From Pseudogemmobacter sp044142105 (GTDB lineage: Bacteria > Pseudomonadota > Alphaproteobacteria > Rhodobacterales > Rhodobacteraceae), in assembly GCF_044142105.1 (NCBI RefSeq), contig NZ_JBGTYM010000002.1, forward strand, positions 496,001 to 560,000: 64,000 nt of DNA, read 5' to 3'. Shown in pieces: positions 16,595 through 23,196 of this stretch. The position numbers and the translations under genes were made by a program. Below the pieces are notes generated by a model. The model made no database searches and had not been told where the DNA came from. It saw only the letters and a program-made list of their open reading frames with translations. Each line of letters begins with the position of its first letter. Positions within the stretch are counted from its first letter, which is position 1.

Positions 16595-17254
16595 TCAGGC
16601 CGGGACCAGCACAGCCAGCCTTTGGCCGCGCGGCAGCCATTTCTCGCGCCAGTTCAGGGTGAAGCCCGCGGCATGGGCCTCGGCCTCGACCGCGCTTTGG
16701 CGGCGGTGCCAGGGCGGGCGGCCGGGGTGGGTCACGACGCCATCGATCTGGCGATGCGAGCCGGTCGCGTCTTCGGGCGCAAGGAAGACGGTCAGCAGCA
16801 GCTTTTGCAGACGGGGAAAGGCGCGGCGGATGTTCTCCAGCGCCGGAGGCAGGGCTTCGGGCGGGAGATGGGTGAAGACGCCCCAGGCGATGGCGTGGTC
16901 GATCAAGTCGGGGATGCCGGGAAAGGCGAAGCTTTCATCTTCGACAAGCTGGCCCTGCGGCAGACGGGATTTGTCGGAAAGCTCAACCTCATAGCCGCGG
17001 AGCATCAGCGCGGCGGAGGCATCGGTGCCCCAGTAATGGCTGGGGTCGAGGTAGGGCACCGCCATATGGCCCAGCCGCAGCGATCCGCAGCCGATATCGA
17101 GCAGATGGTGGCCGGGCTGCAGGCCTTCTTCCAGAAGGCATTCCATCTGGTAATTCGCCGTCTCTTCCCAGCGGCCGCCGACGATGTCGCGATGACGGCC
17201 CTGCGCCAGCGCCCGATCGTAGAAACCGGGGGCGAGATAGGGCGATTGGGCCAC
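16595..17254 (-). CDS. class I SAM-dependent methyltransferase
   Basis: This 219-residue protein has motif I as LLDIGCGSLRLGHMAVPYL (about residues 47-65) with the glycine-rich SAM loop, an acidic residue at the end of strand 2 (GTDASAALM), and the later strand AIAWGVFTHLPPEAL. The substrate is unknown. The start is GTG at 17254, directly after the TAA of a 51-residue gene (2-bp gap), so the two are translationally close and probably cotranscribed. No strong ribosome binding site other than the end of the upstream gene is visible. Confidence 0.82.
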   Translation of the reverse strand: MAQSPYLAPGFYDRALAQGRHRDIVGGRWEETANYQMECLLEEGLQPGHHLLDIGCGSLRLGHMAVPYLDPSHYWGTDASAALMLRGYEVELSDKSRLPQGQLVEDESFAFPGIPDLIDHAIAWGVFTHLPPEALPPALENIRRAFPRLQKLLLTVFLAPEDATGSHRQIDGVVTHPGRPPWHRRQSAVEAEAHAAGFTLNWREKWLPRGQRLAVLVPA

Positions 17255-17255
17255 C

Positions 17256-17411
17256 TTACTTGTCGGCTTTCGCCTGGGCGGCGGCCTTCATCCGCGCCAG
17301 AAGCGCGCTTTTGTCCTGGGCCTGGGTCTTGGGCGCGCCCTTCATCTCGCCGCGCTTGGGTTTGGGCGAGGACTTGCCGTCCTTGGCATTGCCGGATTTG
17401 GAATAGTCCAT
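17256..17411 (-). CDS. 51-residue lysine-rich protein
   Basis: This is a short gene with a strong ribosome binding site (AGGAGAACGCC before the ATG at 17411). The product begins MDYSKSGNAKDGKSSPKPK and ends in an alanine/lysine helix, LLARMKAAAQAKADK. It is strongly basic and low in complexity, has no signal peptide or membrane segment, and may bind nucleic acid; that is inference. It lies 121 bp downstream of mdh beyond the mdh terminator and is followed at once by the methyltransferase gene. Confidence 0.7.
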   Translation of the reverse strand: MDYSKSGNAKDGKSSPKPKRGEMKGAPKTQAQDKSALLARMKAAAQAKADK

Positions 17412-17477
17412 GGCGTTCTCCTGTCAGCCTGTCCTGCCCCAAGGCCGGGCGCGGGGCAAGGGCCGACGATATGCGCA

Positions 17478-17506
17478 AAGAAAAGGGGCGCCGCAAGGGG
17501 CGCCCC
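17478..17506 (-). terminator. Rho-independent terminator after mdh
   Basis: GGGGCGCC (17485-17492) pairs with GGCGCCCC (17499-17506) around a 6-nt loop. On the minus strand it is followed by TTTTCTTT. It lies 21 bp after the mdh stop codon. Confidence 0.85.
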
Positions 17507-17527
17507 GTTCCGTGGTCTGAGGACGGA

Positions 17528-18490
17528 TCAGGCCAGCGAGGGGTCGATGCCTTTGCAGGCGGCAACAAGGCCCTTCACCGCGTCGACCGATTTGTCCATC
17601 ATCGCCTTTTCATCGGCATTCAGTTTGATGTCGACAATGCGCTCGATCCCGCCGGCGCCGATGATCGTCGGCACGCCGACATACATCCCATCCAGCCCAT
17701 AGGCGCCCTTCACATAGGCGGCGCAGGGCAGAAGGCGCTTTTGGTCCTTGAGATAGGCTTCGGCCATTTCGATGGCCGAAGTGGCGGGCGCGTAGAAGGC
17801 CGATCCGGTCTTCAGAAGGCCCACGATCTCGGCGCCGCCGTCGCGGGTGCGCTGGACGATGGCATCGAGCTTTTCCTGGGTGGTCCAGCCCATGGCGACC
17901 AGATCCGGCAGCGGGATGCCGCCCACGGTCGAGTAGCGGGTCAGCGGCACCATCGTGTCGCCATGGCCGCCCAGGACGAAGGCGGTGACATCCTTCATCG
18001 AGACGTTGAATTCCAGGCTCAGGAAATGGCGGAAGCGGGCCGAATCGAGCACGCCGGCCATGCCGACGACTTTCTCATGCGGCAGGCCCGAAAACTCGCG
18101 CAGCGCCCAGACCATCGCGTCGAGCGGGTTGGTGATGCAGATCACGAAGGCGTTCGGGGCATATTGCTTGATGCCCTCGCCGACCGATTTCATGACCTTG
18201 AGGTTGATGTCCAGCAGGTCGTCGCGCGACATGCCCGGCTTGCGCGGCACGCCAGCGGTGACGATGCAGACATCGGCGCCCGCGATATCGGCATAGGAGT
18301 TGGTCCCCTTCAGGGCGGCGTCGAAGCCCTCGACCGGGCCGCATTGCGCAAGGTCAAGCGCCTTGCCCTGCGGCGTGCCTTCGGCGATGTCGAACAGGAC
18401 GACGTCGCCCAGCTCTTTCGACGCGGTCAAATGGGCAAGCGTGCCGCCGATCTGTCCGGCACCGATAAGCGCGATCTTCGGTCTGGCCAT
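17528..18490 (-). CDS. mdh: malate dehydrogenase
   Basis: This 320-residue NAD-dependent enzyme of the LDH-like MDH group oxidises malate to oxaloacetate. The nucleotide site is KIALIGAGQIGGTLAH at the N-terminus. The substrate/proton relay includes VTAGVPRKPGMSRDDLL (substrate-binding Arg), ITNPLDAMVW, and the catalytic His in VLGGHGDTMVPL. The ATG at 18490 gives the expected length; an upstream in-frame ATG adds only a few residues. It is transcribed divergently from the TSUP permease gene, with a 154-bp shared upstream region holding an ATAC-N4-GTAT element. Confidence 0.96.
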   Translation of the reverse strand: MARPKIALIGAGQIGGTLAHLTASKELGDVVLFDIAEGTPQGKALDLAQCGPVEGFDAALKGTNSYADIAGADVCIVTAGVPRKPGMSRDDLLDINLKVMKSVGEGIKQYAPNAFVICITNPLDAMVWALREFSGLPHEKVVGMAGVLDSARFRHFLSLEFNVSMKDVTAFVLGGHGDTMVPLTRYSTVGGIPLPDLVAMGWTTQEKLDAIVQRTRDGGAEIVGLLKTGSAFYAPATSAIEMAEAYLKDQKRLLPCAAYVKGAYGLDGMYVGVPTIIGAGGIERIVDIKLNADEKAMMDKSVDAVKGLVAACKGIDPSLA

Positions 18491-18568
18491 GGGGATCTCC
18501 ATTGGTTGAGTCGGGGGCGAGGCGTAGCCCCTTCGGGCCTTCCTGTCCAGCCGTGAGACAGTTACAGT

Positions 18569-18580
18569 ATACCATAGTAT
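18569..18580. promoter_or_regulatory. ATAC-N4-GTAT element between mdh and TSUP gene
   Basis: ATACCATAGTAT has 4-bp inverted arms around CATA and sits in the AT-richer part of the divergent region, 79 bp before the mdh ATG and 65 bp before the TSUP ATG. It could be an operator or part of overlapping -10 elements. The evidence is only the symmetry and the position. Confidence 0.35.
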
Positions 18581-18644
18581 GCAAGAAATTCGGCCTTTCG
18601 CCGGGGGGTGCCGAGGTTTAGCGGTAACGCGACGGAGGGCGCAG

Positions 18645-19394
18645 ATGGAAGGTCCTGGTTTCTGGACAGCCGCGGTGATGGCGGCCTGTCTTGTCGGCAT
18701 GAGCAAGGGCGGCGTTCCGATGGTGGGGATGTTGTCCGTGCCGGTGGCTGCGCTGGTCATCTCGCCCGTGACGGCGGCGGGGCTGTTGCTGCCGGTCTAT
18801 GTCATCTCGGACATGTTCGGGCTTTACGCCTATCGCGCGGCCTTTGACCGGCGGGTGCTGGCCATCGTGCTGCCGGGCGCGGTGGCGGGGATCGGTTTGG
18901 GCTGGGCGACTGCGCATCTGGTGCCCGAGGCGGCGGTGACGCTGCTGATAGGGGTGATCGGGGTTGCCTTCGCGCTGAACCTTCTGCTGCGGCGCGGGGC
19001 GCGGGGCATGGCCAGGCGGGCGGATGCGGCGCCGGGGCTGTTCTGGGGCGCGGTGACGGGCTTCACAAGTTTCGTCAGCCATTCGGGCGCGCCGCCCTAT
19101 CAGGTCTATACCCTGCCGCTTGGGATGCCGAAGCAGGTTTTCGCGGGCACGGCGACCATTGCCTTCGCGGTGATCAATGCGGTCAAGCTGATCCCCTATT
19201 GGCAGCTGGGGCAGCTTGGCCTCGACAATCTGAAGATCGCGGCCATCCTGGCCATTCCGGCCTCGGCGGCGGTGTTTCTGGGGGTCTGGCTGGTGAAAAC
19301 CCTGCCGGAACGCGCCTTCTATGCATTTGTCACCTGGTCGTTGCTGATCGTCTCGGCCAAGCTGATCTGGGAAGGGGGCAGCGCGCTGGTCTGA
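18645..19394 (+). CDS. sulfite exporter TauE/SafE (TSUP) family permease
   Basis: This 249-residue polytopic protein has about eight hydrophobic helices. The family signatures are the N-terminal CLVGMSKGGVPMVGMLSVPV and the mid-protein repeat FTSFVSHSGAPPYQVYTLPL. TSUP proteins move sulfur compounds or organic acids across the inner membrane; the substrate is not evident here. The ATG at 18645 follows GGAGGGCGCAG; an upstream start at 18579 would lie in the promoter region. It is divergent from mdh and stands 95 bp before mcl2. Confidence 0.88.
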   Translation: MEGPGFWTAAVMAACLVGMSKGGVPMVGMLSVPVAALVISPVTAAGLLLPVYVISDMFGLYAYRAAFDRRVLAIVLPGAVAGIGLGWATAHLVPEAAVTLLIGVIGVAFALNLLLRRGARGMARRADAAPGLFWGAVTGFTSFVSHSGAPPYQVYTLPLGMPKQVFAGTATIAFAVINAVKLIPYWQLGQLGLDNLKIAAILAIPASAAVFLGVWLVKTLPERAFYAFVTWSLLIVSAKLIWEGGSALV

Positions 19395-19489
19395 AGACGC
19401 GGGCAATTTCTGCGTTGCGGCAAATCAGGGCTTGCCGAAAATGACGGGTCTTGTATGTCTTGCGCAAGATTCTTTCGCTGGAGGTCCCG

Positions 19490-20350
19490 ATGACCCGCCC
19501 CTATCGCTCGGTCCTGTACATTCCCGGCTCGAAGGAGCGGGCGCTGGAAAAGGCCTGCGCGCTGGCCTGCGATGCGATCATCTTCGATCTGGAAGACGCG
19601 GTTGCGCCGGAAGAGAAGGCCGCGGCCCGGGCGCTGCTGGCGCGGGTGTTGCGGGATTTCGATTTCGGGCCGCGGGCGCGGATCGTGCGGATCAACGGGC
19701 TGGACACCGACTGGGGTGCAGCCGATGCCGCGGCGATGGAGGATGCGCTGGGCACGGGCGCGCGGATCGACGCGGTGCTGGTGCCCAAGGTTTCCAATCC
19801 CGGCATGCTGGACGACGTGGCGCGGATCGTGCCGGGTGCGGATCTCTGGGCGATGATGGAGACGGCGGCCGGGATGCTGAACGCCGCTGCCATCGCGGCG
19901 CATCCGAGGCTGAAAGGCATGGTCATGGGCACGAATGACCTGGCCAAGGAACTGGGCAGCCGTTTCCGGCCCGACCGGCTGGCGCTGCAGGCGGGGCTGG
20001 GCCATTGCCTGCTGGCCGCGCGGGCCCATGGCAAGATCATCATCGACGGCGTCTATAACGCCTTCAAGGACGAGGCCGGATTGCGCGCGGAATGCGAGCA
20101 GGGCCGCGATATGGGCTTTGACGGCAAGACCCTGATCCACCCGGCGCAACTTGACATTGCCAATGCCGCCTTCGCGCCGTCCGAGGCGGAAATCGACCTT
20201 GCCCGCCGCCAGATCGCGGCCTTTGCCGAGGCCAAGGCCGCCGGGCAGGGCGTGGCGGTGCTGGACGGGCGCATTGTCGAGAACCTGCATGTCGCGACCG
20301 CCAACGCGCTTCTTGCGCGGGCCCAGGCCATTGCGGCCCTGGCGGAATAA
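19490..20350 (+). CDS. mcl2: CitE-like CoA-ester enzyme, probable (3S)-malyl-CoA thioesterase
   Basis: This 286-residue protein belongs to the HpcH/HpaI-CitE family. Seen are RSVLYIPGSKERALEKA, the metal-site FDLEDAVAPEEKAAAR, the catalytic Arg in RIVRINGLDT, PKVSNPGM, and METAAGMLNAAAIAAH followed by MGTNDLAKEL. In Rhodobacter the related Mcl1 (about 318 residues) cleaves malyl-CoA, while the shorter Mcl2 hydrolyses (3S)-malyl-CoA to malate. Length and the position near mch, sdh and mdh favour Mcl2. The ATG at 19490 follows GGAGGTCCCG; a start at 19451 has no ribosome binding site. Lyase activity cannot be excluded. Confidence 0.85.
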   Translation: MTRPYRSVLYIPGSKERALEKACALACDAIIFDLEDAVAPEEKAAARALLARVLRDFDFGPRARIVRINGLDTDWGAADAAAMEDALGTGARIDAVLVPKVSNPGMLDDVARIVPGADLWAMMETAAGMLNAAAIAAHPRLKGMVMGTNDLAKELGSRFRPDRLALQAGLGHCLLAARAHGKIIIDGVYNAFKDEAGLRAECEQGRDMGFDGKTLIHPAQLDIANAAFAPSEAEIDLARRQIAAFAEAKAAGQGVAVLDGRIVENLHVATANALLARAQAIAALAE

Positions 20351-20355
20351 GCGCA

Positions 20356-20374
20356 ATGTGACGGTGGTTCACAT
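20356..20374. promoter_or_regulatory. ATGTGA-N7-TCACAT inverted repeat before nnrU-like gene
   Basis: ATGTGA and TCACAT are exact complements around 7 bp, between the mcl2 stop codon and the next ATG (15 bp away). It resembles a Crp/Fnr-type site but has one extra spacer base (those have 6), and it is so close to the ATG that it would act as a block. It may also be chance. Confidence 0.35.
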
Positions 20375-20389
20375 GCAGCGGGATGCGAC

Positions 20390-20932
20390 ATGACTTTCCT
20401 GATCCTTGGTCTGATCCTCTGGGCGGCAGCCCATCTTTTCAAACGGTTGGCGCCCGGCTTGCGGGCGCGTCTGGGCGATCCGGGCAAGGGGCTTGTGGCA
20501 TTGGCGCTGGTGGCTGCGGTGGCGCTGATGGTGTTCGGCTTTCGCACTGCCGATTTCGTCTACCTTTGGGAGCCGCCGCGTTTTCTGATCCATGTGAACA
20601 ACCTGATGATGCTGGGGGCAGTGTTCCTGTTCGCGGCCGACGGGATGCGCGCGCCGATCATCGGCGGGATGCGTCATCCGCAACTGACCGCCGTCAAGAT
20701 CTGGGCAATGGCCCATCTTCTGGTGAACGGCGATCTTGCCAGCGTCATCCTGTTCGGCGGTCTGCTGGCCTGGGCGGTGGTCGAGGTCATCGTGATCAAT
20801 CGGGCGCAACCGGTCTGGACGCCCAAGCCGGTCAAGCCCGGCGCCAATCTCAAGGCGGTGATCGGCACGGTGCTGGCCACCGCGATCCTCATGGCGATCC
20901 ATGGCTGGATCGGCCCGCATCCCTGGCCGTGA
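20390..20932 (+). CDS. NnrU family membrane protein
   Basis: This 180-residue inner-membrane protein has five or six hydrophobic segments and the NnrU pattern: an N-terminal LILWAAAHLFKRLAPGLR, then VWEPP-like LWEPPRFLIHVNNLMML, the central HPQLTAVKIWAMAHLLVNGD, and a C-terminal HGWIGPHP. NnrU was named from denitrification gene clusters, and a related protein (DWARF27-like/Z-ISO) acts in isomerisation of carotenoids in plants; no denitrification gene is near here. It is 39 bp after mcl2 and 11 bp before a DUF1737 gene, so it may be in an operon with them. Confidence 0.85.
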   Translation: MTFLILGLILWAAAHLFKRLAPGLRARLGDPGKGLVALALVAAVALMVFGFRTADFVYLWEPPRFLIHVNNLMMLGAVFLFAADGMRAPIIGGMRHPQLTAVKIWAMAHLLVNGDLASVILFGGLLAWAVVEVIVINRAQPVWTPKPVKPGANLKAVIGTVLATAILMAIHGWIGPHPWP

Positions 20933-20943
20933 AAGGGCACGAC

Positions 20944-21147
20944 ATGCGTCTCTACCGCTTCCTTTCGGACGATGACACTTCGGCCTTCTGCCACAAGGTC
21001 AGCCTGGCCCTGTCCAAGGGCTGGGAGCTGCATGGCGGCCCCACCTATGCCTTCGATGTCGCCCGCGGGGTGATGCGCTGTGGCCAGGCGGTCACCAAGG
21101 ACGTGCCGGGAACCTATAGTCCCGAGATGAAACTGGGCGAGGCATAG
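20944..21147 (+). CDS. DUF1737 domain protein
   Basis: This 67-residue protein begins MRLYRFLSDDDTSAFCHKVS and has the conserved LSKGWELHGGPTYAFD of the DUF1737 group, followed by RCGQAVTKDV. It is small, soluble and of unknown function. It lies 11 bp after the NnrU-like gene and 30 bp before mch on the same strand, consistent with one transcript mcl2-nnrU-DUF1737-mch. Confidence 0.8.
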   Translation: MRLYRFLSDDDTSAFCHKVSLALSKGWELHGGPTYAFDVARGVMRCGQAVTKDVPGTYSPEMKLGEA

Positions 21148-21177
21148 GCCGGGAGTTTCCCCGACCGTGGAGGCGAA

Positions 21178-22206
21178 ATGAAGACCAATCCAGGGCGCTT
21201 TTTCGAGGATTATCAAATGGGTGAGGTGATCACCCATGCGGTGCCGCGCACCCTGTCGGGGGGCGAGCGGGCGCTTTATCACGCGCTGTATCCGGCGCGC
21301 GGGGCGCTGTATTCCTCGGATGAATTCGCCCGCGCCTGTGGCCTGCCGCAAAGCCCGCTGGACGATCTGATCGCCTTCCACACCGTCTTCGGCAAGACCG
21401 TGCCGGATATCAGCCTGAACGCGGTGGCCAATCTGGGCTATGCCGAGGGGCGCTTTCTGAAGCCGGTCTATCCGGGTGACACACTGCGGTCGGAATCGAC
21501 CGTGATCGGGCTGAAGGAAAACTCGAACGGCAAGTCGGGCAATCTCTATGTCCGCACGCGCGGGCTGAACCAGCGCGGCGAGGTGGTGCTAGACTATGTG
21601 CGCTGGGCGATGGTGCGCAAGAACCGCGCAACGCCCGCGCCGGTGCCGGTTGTGCCGGAACTGAAAGCCGCGCTGGCTGCGGGCGATCTTGTGGTGCCGG
21701 ACGGATTGGATTTCTCCAAGTACGATTTCGCGCTGGCGGGCGAGAAGCACCGCTGGAGCGACTATGAGATCGGCGAGAAGATCGACCATGTCGATGGCGT
21801 GACCGTGGAAGAGGCCGAGCATATGCTGGCCACCCGCCTGTGGCAGAACACCGCCAAGGTGCATTTCGACGCCACCTTCCGCGAGGATGGCAAACGGCTG
21901 ATCTATGGTGGTCATGTCATCAGCCTGGCGCGGGCGCTGTCGTTCAACGGGCTTGCCAATGCGCAGATGATCGTGGCGCTGAATGGCGGTGCCCATGCCA
22001 ATCCATGTTTCTCGGGCGATACGGTCAAGGCCTGGTCGGAAGTGCTGGATCGTGCCGAGACGCAGGCGCCCGGCGTGGGGGCGCTGCGGCTGCGGCTGGT
22101 GGCGGTGAAACAGGGGGCGGCGCCCTTTGCCCTCAAGGATGAGACGGGAAAATACCGGCCCGAAGTGCTGCTGGATCTGGACTACTGGGCGCTGGTGCCG
22201 CAGTGA
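21178..22206 (+). CDS. mch: mesaconyl-CoA hydratase (2-methylmalyl-CoA dehydratase)
   Basis: This 342-residue protein is made of two MaoC-like hot-dog domains. The first starts NPGRFFEDYQMGEVITHAVPRT and has FHTVFGKTVPDISLNAVANL; the second has HMLATRLWQNTAKVHFD and the stretch YGGHVISLARALSFNGL. This is the architecture of the ethylmalonyl-CoA pathway enzyme that hydrates mesaconyl-CoA to beta-methylmalyl-CoA. The context agrees: mcl2 lies upstream, sdhCDAB downstream, and ecm and ccrA 10-15 kb away. The ATG at 21178 follows GTGGAGGCGAA. The 210 bp after the stop codon hold sdhC regulatory sites. Confidence 0.9.
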   Translation: MKTNPGRFFEDYQMGEVITHAVPRTLSGGERALYHALYPARGALYSSDEFARACGLPQSPLDDLIAFHTVFGKTVPDISLNAVANLGYAEGRFLKPVYPGDTLRSESTVIGLKENSNGKSGNLYVRTRGLNQRGEVVLDYVRWAMVRKNRATPAPVPVVPELKAALAAGDLVVPDGLDFSKYDFALAGEKHRWSDYEIGEKIDHVDGVTVEEAEHMLATRLWQNTAKVHFDATFREDGKRLIYGGHVISLARALSFNGLANAQMIVALNGGAHANPCFSGDTVKAWSEVLDRAETQAPGVGALRLRLVAVKQGAAPFALKDETGKYRPEVLLDLDYWALVPQ

Positions 22207-22235
22207 GTCGCGTTGCATCAGGCGCGCGCGCCCAT

Positions 22236-22266
22236 TGTGATCACACGGGTAAAATTCGTGATCACA
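22236..22266. promoter_or_regulatory. two 21-bp-spaced TGTGATCACA sites before sdhC
   Basis: TGTGATCACA at 22236-22245 and CGTGATCACA at 22257-22266 have centres exactly 21 bp apart. Site and spacing are the same as in the triple array before sucC. They lie between mch and sdhC, about 150-180 bp before the sdhC ATG. Confidence 0.72.
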
Positions 22267-22302
22267 ACTGGATAAAATCGACACGGTTAGCGGAAACAGG
22301 CT

Positions 22303-22319
22303 GCGATTGCGGCAATCGC
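22303..22319. promoter_or_regulatory. perfect palindrome GCGATTGC-G-GCAATCGC before sdhC
   Basis: An 8-bp half-site and its exact complement are separated by one G, about 100 bp before the sdhC ATG and 37 bp after the TGTGATCACA pair. There is no T run, so an operator or an mRNA leader hairpin is more likely than a terminator. Confidence 0.45.
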
Positions 22320-22416
22320 GGGCGTGACTTGGGCGAAAAATCCGCTATGGAAAAATCGAGAACAGGCAGCGCGCACCCCCTTGGCGGGGGCCAGGCCAGC
22401 GACGAAGGGATGTGAC

Positions 22417-22803
22417 ATGGCAAAGGCCAAACGGGTCAACCGGCCCCTTTCTCCGCATTTGCAGATCTACCGCTGGCAGATCCCGATGCTGACCTCGATC
22501 CTGACGCGGATCACCGGCCATGCGCTGGTCGCCGGGGTGCTTCTGGCGGTGTGGTGGCTGGTCGCCGCGGCCACGTCCGAGAGCTATTTCGCCTTTGTGA
22601 ACGGCATTGCGACAAGCTGGTTCGGCGATCTGATCTTCACCGGCTCGCTTTGGGCGGTGTGGTATCACTACCTCGCCGGGCTGCGGCATCTTTACTACGA
22701 TGCGGGCAAGGGGTTGGACATTCCCACGGCTGAAAAGCTGGGCTGGGCCTGCATCATCGGTTCGGTCGTGCTGACCGTGATCACAATTCTTCTGGTCCAG
22801 TAA
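22417..22803 (+). CDS. sdhC: succinate dehydrogenase cytochrome b556 subunit
   Basis: This 128-residue membrane anchor of complex II has three transmembrane helices. The N-terminus has the signature RPLSPHLQIYRWQIPMLTSI with the quinone-site Ser/Arg region and LTRITGHALVAGV. The haem-ligand histidine lies in HYLAGLRHLYYDAGKGL. The ATG at 22417 gives the usual start; an earlier ATG in frame (22324) would add residues unlike the family. It is first in the operon sdhC-sdhD-sdhA-two lipoproteins-sdhB. Confidence 0.95.
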   Translation: MAKAKRVNRPLSPHLQIYRWQIPMLTSILTRITGHALVAGVLLAVWWLVAAATSESYFAFVNGIATSWFGDLIFTGSLWAVWYHYLAGLRHLYYDAGKGLDIPTAEKLGWACIIGSVVLTVITILLVQ

Positions 22804-22815
22804 GGGGGGCACGCC

Positions 22816-23187
22816 ATGCGTTACCTGACCGCCCGCAAACGCGCCGAGGGGCTGGGTTCCGGCCATGCCGGCACGCATCACCACTGGTCGATGACCCTGT
22901 CCGCCGCCGGCTTGGCCTTTCTGGTTCCGGCCTGGCTGATCATCTTCGGCCGCGCGCTGGGGCAGGACCATGCCACGGTGCTGGAAACCTTTGGCCGGCC
23001 CTTTCCGGCGATCCTGACCGGGCTCTTGCTGGTGATCGGGATGCGCCATTTCGCCATGGGCGCGACGGTGATGATCGAGGATTACCTGCATGGCTTCGCC
23101 CGCAAGGCCGCGATTGTCGCGGTGGTGGCGCTGTCCTGGGTGATCGGGGCCACCGGCCTCTTCGCCCTGATCAAGATCGCACTCTGA
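22816..23187 (+). CDS. sdhD: succinate dehydrogenase membrane anchor subunit
   Basis: This 123-residue protein has three transmembrane segments. The N-terminal RKRAEGLGSGHAGTHHHWSM and the later GMRHFAMGATVMIEDYLHG are typical of alphaproteobacterial SdhD, including the His that helps bind haem b. The gene starts 12 bp after sdhC with AAGGGGGGC as ribosome binding site and is followed 9 bp later by sdhA. Confidence 0.93.
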   Translation: MRYLTARKRAEGLGSGHAGTHHHWSMTLSAAGLAFLVPAWLIIFGRALGQDHATVLETFGRPFPAILTGLLLVIGMRHFAMGATVMIEDYLHGFARKAAIVAVVALSWVIGATGLFALIKIAL

Positions 23188-23196
23188 GGAAACACG

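Noticed and set aside
19448..19463. Two GTCTTG boxes before mcl2
   Set aside because: They are 9 bp apart and not 11, and only two, so they do not fit the array family.
22776..22785. A further CGTGATCACA inside sdhC
   Set aside because: It encodes Val-Ile-Thr in frame, stands alone without a partner at 21 bp, and V-I-T codons give this palindrome by chance in GC-rich genes.
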